NCBI RefSeq assembly: GCF_001401755.1
Contig: NZ_KQ474102.1
Coordinates: forward strand, 72,595-136,594
Length of the DNA stretch: 64,000 nucleotides
DNA from: Aquimarina longa SW024
GTDB taxonomy: Bacteria > Bacteroidota > Bacteroidia > Flavobacteriales > Flavobacteriaceae
Direction of reading: 5' to 3'
Of the stretch, positions 30,001 to 38,570 are shown one piece after another. Positions within the stretch are counted from its first letter, which is position 1. Each line of letters opens with the position of its first letter. The position numbers and the translations under genes are program-made. A model generated the notes under the pieces. It was given only the letters and a program-made list of their open reading frames with translations, was not told the DNA's origin and did not search any database.

Positions 30001-30296
30001 GTACATTAGTAGGTAAACGTACTTGGGGCGGCTTAGTTGGTATATTAGGTTTTCCCGAATTTATTGATGGAGCTAGTGTTACAGCTCCAAATATAGCTAT
30101 CTGGACCGAAGAAGGATTTATTGTTGAGAATGTTGGTGTTGCACCAGATGTAGAAGTAGAACAACTGCCCTCTGAAGTTATAAAAGGTAAAGATCCTCAA
30201 TTAGAAAAAGCAATTGAGATTATCCTAAAAGAGCTACAAAATAATCCTATAAAAGAACCTAAAAAACCTCCCTATCCTATACGAGCAAGAAATTAA
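27018..30296 (+). CDS. Tricorn-type protease (S41 family)
   Basis: The 1092-aa product has a signal peptide (to about residue 26), so it acts outside the cytoplasm. The N-terminal half is a WD40-like PD40/tricorn beta-propeller with repeated FSPDGKHIAFSAEYDG, WSPNGKQIAYFSD and WSPDSKKISFSD motifs. A charged linker rich in Lys, Glu and Ser (about 550-590) separates it from the tricorn C1 domain, a PDZ domain (about 770-870) and the S41 serine peptidase core. The nucleophile is Ser 980 in AGSGGDMLPW, and SVGHHRL holds the likely His. Tricorn proteases degrade oligopeptides to short peptides. Length is close to archaeal tricorn (about 1070). The gene is monocistronic and ends in a strong terminator. 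Confidence 0.9.
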   Translation: MKKFNFTLSKCILVLTLAFIPLQSFSIDPSDTRMMHQPAIGKSHIAFIYAEDLWIANLDGTQPRRLTIDKGLESNPVFSPDGKHIAFSAEYDGNVDVFIIPVSGGIPKRLTWHPGLDNTLNFSPDGKFVLFNSQRAIHTNRYSKLYQISIDGGYPVELEIPNAWHATYSPDSNHMAYTPIQERFHQWKNYRGGTTANIWLFSFMDKSIIKIPQPNKGSNDVQPMWKGSEVFFLSDRNGEFNLFSYNTSSKKINQLTQYNDFPIINANLSENTIIFEQAGYLHIYNISQKSTTKLKIGIGTDLLELRERYIKGNQHIRSANISPTGKRAVFDYRGEIITVPEDKGDPRNLTLSPGSHDKYPAWSPNGKQIAYFSDVSGEYELYITSQDGKGETKKFKIPGTGFYAYTSWSPDSKKISFSDNGRNLYILDIASKKITKIDNDEYYLPGAFRDLFGDWSSDSNWILYSKIIESNFEQIFLYNIKDSKSYPISDGLSNVSDPIFDANGKYIYFTASTDAGPVVNWFDQSNQDMSLTNSIYLVTLQKDTISPFVKESDEEKPTEDTNEEKSKDKKNSKKENENSSKPIQIDLDGIQSRIIDLPIKAGVYYDLSSSKENKLFYIADTPNSESSMLYQYDLKKRKDTMIMELDSYVISADGKKMLYNKKDTWGITEIGKAPKNGRGVLKTEKIQVKINSSQEWENIFNEAWRINRDYFYDPGMHGSDWKAMKKKYAQFLSHLSCRNDLNRIIQWMCSELSVGHHRLIGRGEQLNTPKHIPGGLLGADYTLINNRYQFKKIFGGLNWNPKLRSPLTEPGVNIQEGNYLLAVNGKDLNSNQNIFSFFENTADKITELTVGPNPNYTNSKVIKVTPIASEYSLRNRDWVEGNLKKVNAATNGQVAYVYVPNTTTAGHEYFKRYFYPQANKKAIIIDERFNGGGQIADYYINLLLNPYQSHWNFRYGRDLKTPSASIQGPKVMLIDETAGSGGDMLPWMFRKFKVGTLVGKRTWGGLVGILGFPEFIDGASVTAPNIAIWTEEGFIVENVGVAPDVEVEQLPSEVIKGKDPQLEKAIEIILKELQNNPIKEPKKPPYPIRARN

Positions 30297-30301
30297 ACAC
30301 T

Positions 30302-30337
30302 AAAAAAATGTCTGGTTAAATAATCAGACATTTTTTT
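30302..30337. terminator. Bidirectional terminator between the tricorn and cupin genes
   Basis: AAAAAAATGTCTG at 30302-30314 is perfectly complementary to CAGACATTTTTTT at 30325-30337 with a 10-nt loop. The right arm overlaps the stop codon of the converging cupin gene. Confidence 0.9.
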
Positions 30338-30839
30338 ATCTTGTCAGCGCTGTAATAATTTCTTTATATTTTGGGTATTCTCTAATTAAAGCCTTTCTTT
30401 CGGCTAATTCAAAATCATTAAAATCAAATCCTGGTGATACGGTACAACCTACTAATGAGTAACTATCATCATTTTTTACGCTAGATGCAAACCAACACCC
30501 TGCAGAAACCACTAATTGTGGAACTTCTCCTTGATCGATATCCATACCTACAGTATATCTTTCATATCCTCCATTTAGTCCAATGACATGTACATATAAT
30601 GGAGATCCATCATAAAAATGCCATATTTCATCTTGCTTAATTTTATGAAATGCAGAAAAATTAGCTGATGTAAGAAGAAAGTAAATAGCAGTACAGTAGT
30701 TACGATCTCCTGTAAATTCATCTCCTAAAACAGCTCTTGGGATAGTACCTTTGCTTCTATAGGTTTCTTTATAAAAACCTCCTTCGGGATGAGGATTCAT
30801 GCTTAATCCCTGAACAATTTTTTCTATTTTTTTATTCAT
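30336..30839 (-). CDS. Cupin protein of the DUF985 family
   Basis: The 167-aa product has the DUF985 landmarks: LSMNPHPEGGFYKETYRS near the start, CTAIYFLLTSANFSAFHKI, EIWHFYDGSPL, and VSAGCWFASSVKNDDSYSLVGCTVSPGFDFNDFEL at the end. These residues build a small beta-barrel cupin that may bind a metal or sugar nucleotide; the function is not established. Length is normal. It converges on the tricorn gene and shares its terminator, and lies 79 bases after the terminated sucC gene, so it is transcribed separately. Confidence 0.85.
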   Translation of the reverse strand: MNKKIEKIVQGLSMNPHPEGGFYKETYRSKGTIPRAVLGDEFTGDRNYCTAIYFLLTSANFSAFHKIKQDEIWHFYDGSPLYVHVIGLNGGYERYTVGMDIDQGEVPQLVVSAGCWFASSVKNDDSYSLVGCTVSPGFDFNDFELAERKALIREYPKYKEIITALTR

Positions 30840-30860
30840 ACTATCATTTTATAACGTACA

Positions 30861-30889
30861 AAAAAAAGCGATCTTAATAAAGATCGCTT
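30861..30889 (-). terminator. Terminator of sucC
   Basis: On the minus strand AAGCGATCTT pairs with AAGATCGCTT across a 4-nt loop and is followed by a run of seven T. It lies 30 bases after the sucC stop codon. Confidence 0.9.
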
Positions 30890-30918
30890 CTAATATATAA
30901 CAAAAATTTTGATGGCTA

Positions 30919-32112
30919 TTATGCCAATACTGCTTGTACTTTATCAGCTGCTTCTTGGAATTGTACTGCACTTTGTACATCTAATCCACTAGAATCTATT
31001 AATTCTTTTGCAATATCTGCATTAGTTCCTTGCAGACGTACAATAATTGGTACTTTAATTGCATCTCCCATGTTTTTATATGCATCAACAACACCTTGTG
31101 CTACACGATCACAACGAACAATACCTCCAAAGATATTGATAAGGATTGCTTTTACATTTGTATCTTTTAAGATAATTCTAAATGCTGTTTCTACACGTTT
31201 GGCATCTGCTGTACCTCCTACATCAAGGAAGTTAGCTGGTTCTCCTCCTGCTTGTTTGATCAAATCCATTGTAGCCATTGCTAAACCTGCACCATTTACC
31301 ATACATCCAACGTTTCCATCTAGATCAACATAGTTAAGTCCAACTTCTTTTGCTTCAACTTCTATTTGATTTTCTTCACGAATATCACGCATATCCACAT
31401 AATTCTTATGACGGTATAATGCATTATCATCTAAAGTAACTTTGGCATCTACTGCCATAATCTTATCATCACTTGTTTTAAGTACTGGATTAATCTCAAA
31501 CAAAGATGCATCTGACTTAACATAAGCTGTATATAGTGCCATTACAAACTTGGTCATTTCTTTAAATGCAGTACCACTTAATCCTAGATTAAATGCCACA
31601 CGTCTTGCCTGAAATGGTAATAATCCAACAGATGGATCAACTTCTTCTGTAAAAATAAGATGAGGAGTTTCTTCTGCTACTGTTTCAATATCCATACCTC
31701 CTTCTGTAGAATACATAATCATATTACGACCAGTAGTACGGTTTAGTAATACTGACATATAAAACTCATCTGGCTCATTATCCCCTGGATAATATACATC
31801 CTCTGCAACTAATACCTGATGAACTTTCTTACCTTCAGCAGAAGTCTGCGGAGTAACCAAATTCATTCCTATAATTTGTTCTGCAATTTCTTCTACTTCT
31901 TGTAGATTTTTAGCCAACTTAACTCCACCACCTTTTCCTCGGCCACCTGCGTGAACCTGTGCTTTAATTACATGCCACCCAGTCCCGGTTTCGGCAGTAA
32001 GTTGTTTTGCAGCTGCTACAGCTTCATTTACGTTTTGCGCTACAATACCGCGCTGAATACGCACGCCAAAGCTGTTTAATATCTCTTTACCCTGATACTC
32101 GTGTAAGTTCAT
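30919..32112 (-). CDS. sucC: Succinyl-CoA ligase (ADP-forming) subunit beta
   Basis: The 397-aa product is the nucleotide-binding subunit of the TCA-cycle enzyme that converts succinyl-CoA, phosphate and ADP into succinate, CoA and ATP. It starts MNLHEYQGKEILNSFGV, has the ATP-grasp signature KAQVHAGGRGKGGGVKLA near residues 50-70, the metal/phosphate region LFEINPVLKT (about 200-210), and the C-terminal phosphohistidine-binding loop region with ILINIFGGIVRCD. Length matches E. coli SucC (388). The partner sucD is not adjacent here, as in many Bacteroidota. It is monocistronic, with a promoter and terminator visible. Confidence 0.97.
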   Translation of the reverse strand: MNLHEYQGKEILNSFGVRIQRGIVAQNVNEAVAAAKQLTAETGTGWHVIKAQVHAGGRGKGGGVKLAKNLQEVEEIAEQIIGMNLVTPQTSAEGKKVHQVLVAEDVYYPGDNEPDEFYMSVLLNRTTGRNMIMYSTEGGMDIETVAEETPHLIFTEEVDPSVGLLPFQARRVAFNLGLSGTAFKEMTKFVMALYTAYVKSDASLFEINPVLKTSDDKIMAVDAKVTLDDNALYRHKNYVDMRDIREENQIEVEAKEVGLNYVDLDGNVGCMVNGAGLAMATMDLIKQAGGEPANFLDVGGTADAKRVETAFRIILKDTNVKAILINIFGGIVRCDRVAQGVVDAYKNMGDAIKVPIIVRLQGTNADIAKELIDSSGLDVQSAVQFQEAADKVQAVLA

Positions 32113-32460
32113 ACTATATTTTTTTTGCCTTTTTTAGGAGTTCCAAAAATAGGAAAAGTGAAGTTATTGTGCCAATCTTTTAAGGTAAAAAAAACTAATC
32201 CTATATAATTCATCAAACAATCATAAAAATAGCAAAGCTATTATACTAGATTATGCATGATATATTATAATCTTAGTTATCAAAAAACACTTTCAATTAG
32301 AAACTAAAATATCGTTATTAATTCAGTTATTTTTATCCATATCTCTAACTGTCATCTGTTTTTTTTCTATTTCTGAATAAAAAAATGAATCAAATTTTAA
32401 ATTGTATAATAAAATATAGAGTTCTATATATTCCTATAATAAAAGTGATAAAAACTACCA
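32113..32460. other. Intergenic region between LON-domain gene and sucC
   Basis: Apart from the sucC promoter at 32144-32175, the 348 bases hold only AT-rich sequence. No open frame, tRNA or convincing terminator was seen. Confidence 0.55.
32144..32175 (-). promoter_or_regulatory. sucC promoter
   Basis: On the minus strand TTG (32175-32173) is followed after 21 bases by TATTTTTG (32151-32144), which matches the Bacteroidota -33/-7 pattern. Transcription would start about 25 bases before the ATG. Confidence 0.55.
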
Positions 32461-33096
32461 TTACATCTTAAAATCTTCAAAATCTAATGGATTAAAGCTT
32501 TTAAAATGTCCATTCATTTTAATTACTTCTTTAGTTTTATTCATTTGCCTAACTACAGGAATTGTTGTCGTAAGATGGTTTATCAGATACTTTAATCTCT
32601 CTATTTCGTTTCTAAGTTTTAACAAATAGTATTCTTGATGTAAAGATAACCCTATTTTATGTGCTACTTGATAGCTAATCAAAGGGACGGTAAATACAGG
32701 GGGAGTGTCTATAGCTAATTCTGTATATAAAATTGTTATTTTTTTTAGTAGTTTTTCTTGTAATGCTGCTCTACTACTATTATCATCTTTTATAAATTCG
32801 ACTTCTCCGCCAGCATAAAGCTTATCAGGAAACTCTTGATAAAACTTTTTTATTCTAAACACTCGTTTCCCCATACATATAACATCACACTCTCCTCGGG
32901 GATACTTCTGAGATATTTTTAGTAACTGTACTTCGGTTCCGTATTCTAATTTGTTATTTATAAATGTAGGTATTCCGAATAAGATATTTTCTTCTTCGCA
33001 ATCATTAATTAATTGCTGGTATCTTTTTTCAAAAACATGTAGAGACAAACGTTCTCTTGGATAAACAACTGTCTGTAATGGAAAAAGAGGTAGCAT
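32461..33096 (-). CDS. LON substrate-binding (N-terminal) domain protein
   Basis: The 211-aa protein starts MLPLFPLQTVVYPRERLSL, the typical beginning of free-standing LonSB/PUA-like proteins, followed by HVFEKRYQQLINDC, and GTEVQLLKISQKYPRGECDVICMGKRVFRI. The C-terminal half is helical. It lacks the AAA+ and protease domains of Lon. Related stand-alone proteins are thought to bind unfolded or specific substrates and hand them to peptidases, but this is not shown. The gene diverges from lysA, 153 bases away. No signal peptide. Confidence 0.85.
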   Translation of the reverse strand: MLPLFPLQTVVYPRERLSLHVFEKRYQQLINDCEEENILFGIPTFINNKLEYGTEVQLLKISQKYPRGECDVICMGKRVFRIKKFYQEFPDKLYAGGEVEFIKDDNSSRAALQEKLLKKITILYTELAIDTPPVFTVPLISYQVAHKIGLSLHQEYYLLKLRNEIERLKYLINHLTTTIPVVRQMNKTKEVIKMNGHFKSFNPLDFEDFKM

Positions 33097-33249
33097 TTTT
33101 TTTATTAAAAATACTAATTAACCTTATTTCCTTACCTTAAATAGAAGTTAAATATATCACAATCTCACTTAATCATATTTTTTTTTTGTACTAGTTATTA
33201 ATATCTGTATTATTATTAATAATTTCGTGGACTTAAAATTTATACCACA

Positions 33250-34488
33250 ATGGAGAATGAAAATTTATTAGCAATTGCAAGAGAATTTGGGAGTCCTGTT
33301 TATGTATATGATTCTTCTAAGATTATTTCACAGTATAATCGTCTTTCTAATGCTTTTAATAATGTCAAACAGCTAAAACTTAATTATGCTGTAAAGGCGT
33401 TATCAAATCTTACCATTTTAAAACTAATGAATTCATTAGGTGCTGGTTTAGATACGGTTTCTATACAAGAAGTGAATTTAGGCTTGAAGGCAGGTGTAAA
33501 ACCAAGTAATATTATTTTTACTCCTAATGGGGTATCGCTTGAAGAAATAGAAAAAGTATCTGCCTTAGGTGTACAGATAAATATAGATAACCTTTCTATT
33601 CTAGAACAATTTGGAACAAAACATCCTAACACTCCTGTCTGTATCCGTATTAATCCCCATGTAATGGCCGGAGGAAATAGTAAAATATCAGTGGGGCATA
33701 TTGATAGTAAATTTGGTATATCAATACACCAAATTCCACATATTCTTAGAATTGTAGAAAACACAGGTATGTCTATCAATGGAGTACACATGCATACTGG
33801 CAGTGACATCCTTGATGTAGATGTTTTTTTATATGCAAGTGAAATACTTTTTGAAACTGCTAAAAACTTCAAAAATCTAGATTTTATAGATTTTGGAAGT
33901 GGTTTTAAAGTGCCTTATAAGCCAGGAGATATTGAAACTAATATCGAAGAGTTTGGTAAAAAATTAACCAAGCGTTTTAATGCTTTTTGCAAAGAATATG
34001 GTAAAGAAATAACTCTAGGTTTTGAGCCAGGTAAATTTCTAGTAAGCGAGTCTGGACATTTCTTAGCTAAAGTAAATGTAATCAAGCAAACAACTTCTAC
34101 CGTCTTTGCTAGTATTGATACTGGTTTTAACCATTTAATTCGTCCGATGTTCTATAATTCTCATCATGAAATTATTAATGTATCTAATCCTAAAGGGAAA
34201 GAACGTTTTTATTCTGTAGTAGGCTACATTTGTGAAACGGATACTTTTGCTAGAAATAGAAGAATTTCTGAAATTATTGAAGGGGATACTATTGCTTTTA
34301 AAAATGCTGGAGCGTATTGTTTCTCTATGTCTAGTAATTATAATTCTCGTTATCGTCCACCAGAAGTATTGTGGCATGAAGGAAAAGCTCATTTAATTCG
34401 TAAACGCGAAACTTTTGAAGATCTTATAAGAAATCAAGTAGATATTGCTGTTTCTTTCTCTAAAGAAACAGAATCGGTATCCTCCTAA
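33250..34488 (+). CDS. lysA: Diaminopimelate decarboxylase
   Basis: The 412-aa product decarboxylates meso-diaminopimelate to L-lysine, the last step of lysine synthesis, using PLP. It belongs to the group IV PLP decarboxylases (alanine-racemase fold): the PLP lysine lies in LNYAVKAL (about residues 43-50), with the segments GLDTVS, HMHTGSD, IDFGSGFKVPY and LGFEPGKFLV, and the C-terminal beta domain ends with CETDTFARNR and the AYCFSMSSNYN motif. Length fits the family. It is monocistronic, followed by 200 bases containing a 14-bp inverted repeat (34502-34515 and 34563-34576). Confidence 0.94.
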   Translation: MENENLLAIAREFGSPVYVYDSSKIISQYNRLSNAFNNVKQLKLNYAVKALSNLTILKLMNSLGAGLDTVSIQEVNLGLKAGVKPSNIIFTPNGVSLEEIEKVSALGVQINIDNLSILEQFGTKHPNTPVCIRINPHVMAGGNSKISVGHIDSKFGISIHQIPHILRIVENTGMSINGVHMHTGSDILDVDVFLYASEILFETAKNFKNLDFIDFGSGFKVPYKPGDIETNIEEFGKKLTKRFNAFCKEYGKEITLGFEPGKFLVSESGHFLAKVNVIKQTTSTVFASIDTGFNHLIRPMFYNSHHEIINVSNPKGKERFYSVVGYICETDTFARNRRISEIIEGDTIAFKNAGAYCFSMSSNYNSRYRPPEVLWHEGKAHLIRKRETFEDLIRNQVDIAVSFSKETESVSS

Positions 34489-34501
34489 TTATAATTTATA
34501 G

Positions 34502-34576
34502 ATAAGTATATTTATTTAGGAAATTAGTATGCCTTTATATAAAGAATTCTAAAACTTCTTACATAAATATACTTAT
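34502..34576. repeat. 14-bp inverted repeat after lysA
   Basis: ATAAGTATATTTAT at 34502-34515 is perfectly complementary to ATAAATATACTTAT at 34563-34576 across a 47-base loop. It may fold the lysA 3' end but lacks a T-run. Confidence 0.5.
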
Positions 34577-34712
34577 TCTCTTAAGACTAGGGGAAACAAG
34601 CTCAAATTTATAAGTATTCATTTCTTACATAAATGATTTAATTATTCTGATATTTCTTAGAAGGCAATTAGTTATAAGGACTCCAATAGAGTACTAGTTA
34701 TAAATAAAGTAT

Positions 34713-34937
34713 TTATAATTCTCTAATATTTCTAACTAAATATTCTAATCCATTTACTTTTAACTCATAAACAGTTTGTAATTGCTGACCTAATGTTCCT
34801 TTAGGAAATCCTTTAGTATGATACCATACAATATAGTATTCTGGAAGATCTATAAGATATCTATCTTTATATTTGCCAAAAGGCATTTTAGCATGGGATA
34901 GTTTGATTAAAAAATCTTTTTGTAGTTGGACCTCCAT
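34713..34937 (-). CDS. DUF3820 family protein
   Basis: The 74-aa product has the DUF3820 core: MPFGKYKDRYLIDLPEYYIVWY, then KGFPKGTLGQQLQTVYELKVNGLEYLV. The MPFGKYKG-like motif is shared with the C-terminal region of some 3'-5' exonucleases and putative quorum-sensing regulated proteins; the function is unknown. It is 11 bases after the DUF922 gene and is probably cotranscribed with it. Confidence 0.88.
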   Translation of the reverse strand: MEVQLQKDFLIKLSHAKMPFGKYKDRYLIDLPEYYIVWYHTKGFPKGTLGQQLQTVYELKVNGLEYLVRNIREL

Positions 34938-34948
34938 AGATTTAAAAA

Positions 34949-35482
34949 TTACTTGGCGAAATCACGATAATACCACATTAGTGTTTCCACTTTTTTTACC
35001 CATTTTTTCTGGGCTTCTCTATTTTTTGAATGCTCTGTTTCTTCATCATACCTTTCTTGCATATTAACTCTCATTCTTTCCACTAGCTTATACATTTTAT
35101 TGAGATCCCTCCTTATATTACTTCCAGCATTATACTCTTTTAATCTTTTTCGCATTATTCTAGCATGTAATTCTGAAATATCAAAATGTAATTGCTCATG
35201 GGAAAGAAGACCATCTGACATATGCCCTCTTTTAACCCAAGATAGAGAAGGATAACAAAAACTATCGACTTGATAATTTAATTCAATCTCTCCTTTATCT
35301 TTACCATAAGACCATTGATATGTTATTCCCGTATTGACACTAGCATGAAAACTACTGTCCATATCAGGTTTTCCTCTAAAATCTGACCACGCTAACTTAC
35401 TCCTTTCTGTATATGAGAATTTACCTACGTAACCATTATTATTGGCAAAAAATAAAAGTATAATAATAAAGTACTTACCCAT
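34949..35482 (-). CDS. DUF922 putative secreted zinc protease-like protein
   Basis: Start set at ATG 35482 (177 aa); the longer frame begins at a TTG without support. Residues 1-20 are a hydrophobic signal. The body has the DUF922 signature LAWSDFRGKPD and the HExxH-like element SHEQLHFDISELHARIMRKRL near the middle, where His, His and a downstream acidic residue could bind zinc. Related proteins are annotated as predicted secreted metallopeptidases, without biochemical proof. It precedes the DUF3820 gene by 11 bases. Confidence 0.8.
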   Translation of the reverse strand: MGKYFIIILLFFANNNGYVGKFSYTERSKLAWSDFRGKPDMDSSFHASVNTGITYQWSYGKDKGEIELNYQVDSFCYPSLSWVKRGHMSDGLLSHEQLHFDISELHARIMRKRLKEYNAGSNIRRDLNKMYKLVERMRVNMQERYDEETEHSKNREAQKKWVKKVETLMWYYRDFAK

Positions 35483-36351
35483 AATTGCAAACAATTATGC
35501 CCAAATAAAAAGTTATTTTTCCATCCATTTTATAGAGATATTAGAAATACAATATGGGGCAAATATTGCAGTCTATCTATAGAATAGTTATTTATTGTTT
35601 AAATCATAAAAGATATATTGTATTTTTAAATCATCCACACTATCTTTTCTAAATTTAATCTTATTTCCTCCTTTGTTTTCCTTAACAATCTACATAAGCA
35701 ATTATAATGCCAAGGTGGGGTATATTATGTTACATATTACAATTTTATAACCCTTATAATATCAAATATATATAAAAAATCTTTTTTTCTTATATCAATA
35801 TATAATTTAATTTAGTAATCACATACTATTTTTGCTTTCTATTTTAAAGATTAAATTTGTCGGTTTCTAAAAACTTTACTTACAACTAACTAATCTCTGA
35901 TCTTAACTTAAAACAAAAATAATCCTGTAGCCCCATATTTATCAATGGATTGGGGTAGTTATAAAAAATCATAAAGCTAATAATTACGAGGAAATATTAG
36001 GTTTTTCATAAGAACCATTATCAAAGAATTTCTATATCAGTTTCAAACTTATAATCTTAAGAATCTTCTATTAACTACCTTCACTACTACTTCTAACTAC
36101 CTCCATAATACTAGTAAAAATCATTTTTTTTAATGTTTCTTCTTTGCCAAATAATAAGATTACTATAGAGTTTATAATTCTAAACATGAAAATATTTCCC
36201 TATTAAAAAAATAATTGGAAATCAAATATTTTAAAGTTCTAGATATAAAATAGTCACAAGATATAGTGTATTCTTCTATAGAAGAAGTACTTTACTACGA
36301 AATAAACAAATAATTTTATTACATGTCATCAAGCAAGTAGTTAAATGCTAT
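35483..36351. other. Long intergenic region without recognised content
   Basis: Nearly 870 AT-rich bases separate the DUF922 gene from the LysM/PBP1 gene. Frames in all directions are short and broken; no tRNA-like cloverleaf, repeat or terminator with a clear T-run was found. Confidence 0.5.
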
Positions 36352-38514
36352 TTATTTAACTATAGTTAATTTTAAATCATCTTCAAACTTAATTAGATAT
36401 ACTGCGTCATTACAATAACCTCCTAGAAGTTTTTTGGAATAACTAAATTTGTTTTCAACATACTCTGTAGTTGTTTCAAATGCAGCTGCATGATACATAT
36501 CATCAGCAGTACCTAACCTCATCAAAATATCATAGGCTATATCAAAACCTCGTATTGCCCAATTATTAGGATAACTACCATATTCTTTTTTATATCTTTT
36601 TATAAATGGTGTAATTTCTTCTCCTTCTTCAATCTCCTTATTATCAAACTCTTTATCTACAGATGGATAATGCATATGTAATTTTGATAAATGCTCATTT
36701 TTAATATTATCATTATCAAAGGCATTGTTTTTATCAGTTGTAAATAATGTAATATTGTGGCTTTCTGATTTAGCATTAAGTAAAGGAATTACATTACTTA
36801 TCATAGCTACGTCATCTGACTCAAGAAATACCCAGTTTGGTTTGTTCTTACTTAATACTTTATTAAGTCGTACCTCATACAAATAATTCCCTTTTTCTAT
36901 CTTAGCAATTTTAGCCTTAGGAAACTTGGAAACTAATCTCTCTTTTATTGCTTCATATTCTGTTCCTTGTTGTACTACAAGAACAATATTTTTATCCGTA
37001 GAATCTTTTTCTACAAAAGATATTATCTTATCCTGAAGTATTATATTTGTTGGACGTGTTTGAAAAAAATTATCATGTAAGTTTGACTCTTTTTTTGATG
37101 CGGGAGAAAATACTGGTGTATTATATTTTTTAAGTTCTTCTGCTACTATCTCTGCATTAACTTGATACAATGGCCCTATAACTACATCTGTTTCATCAAA
37201 ATTATTTTCTTTGATTATACTTTTAACATGTTCTTTATTATTATTTTTTTGGGTATCCAAGACAGTAAGTTCTGTGGTTATTCCTTTAGTTTTAGCAGAA
37301 TCTACAGCGATTAAAATACCACTATAAAGATCTAATGCAATCCTTAGGCTTTGCTTATTCTTAAGATATTCTTCAGTTTCTTTTCTAGCTTCTAGATCTA
37401 AGGCATTTAAACTAAAAGGTAGCATCACTGCTACTTTTTTAGGAGTAAAATTATATAGACTACTTTCTAAGTTAATATATGTTCCTTTAGTAACTCTTGT
37501 CTTAACTGCGGATAATGTATCTTTTGGAATTGTAATAACCATACCTGCTTTTAACCCTTCTCTTAAATAAGGGTTCATATTAAATAGTGAGTCAGAAGAG
37601 ATACCTGTTCTGTTTAAAATACGAAAAATAGTTTCTTTAGGCTTAACTTCATATAACTCATATCCGGGTTGTATTGTTTCTTTTAATGAAACAAAAACTG
37701 CTGTAGGAACAGTAATTTGCATTCCAACCGGAAAACTTGGATCCATATTAGGATTAAGTTGTTCTAACTCCCCTATTGTAATTCCATGTCTTCTGGCGAT
37801 ACCATATTTGGTATCTTTTGGTTGTACTGTGTATCTAGTTGTAGTTGATAATCTTGAATCTCCACTATGATCTACTACTTTATCTGGTATAGATTCTTTA
37901 GCAAATACGGGGATTCTTATTTTATCTTTCTTTCTTATCTGCTCAGAATATAATCTTTTATTATTCTTCTTTATATCTTCAACAGTGATTTCATATGTTT
38001 TTGCTATCCCATACAGCGTTTCTCTTCTTTTCACTTTATGAGTTATAAAACGAATAATTTTTCGCTCTTCTGGAATTGATTTCAAATCATCCAAAATATT
38101 ATTCTTATCTCCATCTAAAGTGTTTTCTACAGAAATAGCATCTTTTTGTTGTACCTTACCTACATTTAGGATCTGACCAATATTAATACCCTTATCAGCT
38201 TCTGGATTAAGTAAATAGATCGCATCTACACTTATATTATATTTTTTGGATAAGCTATACACGGTATCGTCTTTTTCGACAACATGTGTATTATATTCTT
38301 GATCATTTACTACCGGAATAACTAAAATTTCCCCTTCACTAATCCCTTCTTTTGCCGTCGGATTAATTTTATATATAGCTTCAGGAGTAGTATTGTAACG
38401 TTTTGCTATCCTGTATACATTATCTCCTTTGGCTACTTTATGACTTTTATATTGTTGTGCATAAGTCGAAACTGATACGATCAACAATAAAAAGACCAAT
38501 ACAAACTTTTTCAT
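36352..38514 (-). CDS. Five-LysM plus PBP1-type periplasmic binding fusion protein
   Basis: The 720-aa product has a signal peptide (1-19, ending in TYAQ). Five LysM domains follow at about 20-66, 75-120, 157-203, 227-272 and 285-331, each with the pattern YxxxKxDTxYxIAKxxxIxxxxLxxxNP. These bind peptidoglycan. From about 360 to 720 there is a type 1 periplasmic-binding domain (KKVAVMLPFSLNALDLEAR, DLYSGILIAVDSAK, VIGPLYQVNAEIVAEEL, SYPNNWAIRGFDIAYDIL), like the Leu/Ile/Val-binding proteins. The combination is conserved in Bacteroidota, where it may link envelope integrity to an unknown ligand. It is 56 bases after guaA and may share its transcript. Confidence 0.88.
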   Translation of the reverse strand: MKKFVLVFLLLIVSVSTYAQQYKSHKVAKGDNVYRIAKRYNTTPEAIYKINPTAKEGISEGEILVIPVVNDQEYNTHVVEKDDTVYSLSKKYNISVDAIYLLNPEADKGINIGQILNVGKVQQKDAISVENTLDGDKNNILDDLKSIPEERKIIRFITHKVKRRETLYGIAKTYEITVEDIKKNNKRLYSEQIRKKDKIRIPVFAKESIPDKVVDHSGDSRLSTTTRYTVQPKDTKYGIARRHGITIGELEQLNPNMDPSFPVGMQITVPTAVFVSLKETIQPGYELYEVKPKETIFRILNRTGISSDSLFNMNPYLREGLKAGMVITIPKDTLSAVKTRVTKGTYINLESSLYNFTPKKVAVMLPFSLNALDLEARKETEEYLKNKQSLRIALDLYSGILIAVDSAKTKGITTELTVLDTQKNNNKEHVKSIIKENNFDETDVVIGPLYQVNAEIVAEELKKYNTPVFSPASKKESNLHDNFFQTRPTNIILQDKIISFVEKDSTDKNIVLVVQQGTEYEAIKERLVSKFPKAKIAKIEKGNYLYEVRLNKVLSKNKPNWVFLESDDVAMISNVIPLLNAKSESHNITLFTTDKNNAFDNDNIKNEHLSKLHMHYPSVDKEFDNKEIEEGEEITPFIKRYKKEYGSYPNNWAIRGFDIAYDILMRLGTADDMYHAAAFETTTEYVENKFSYSKKLLGGYCNDAVYLIKFEDDLKLTIVK

Positions 38515-38570
38515 GTACTTCCTTAATTTATTTTAATTCCCCACTTTAAAAAACTAGATTTTATAGAACT

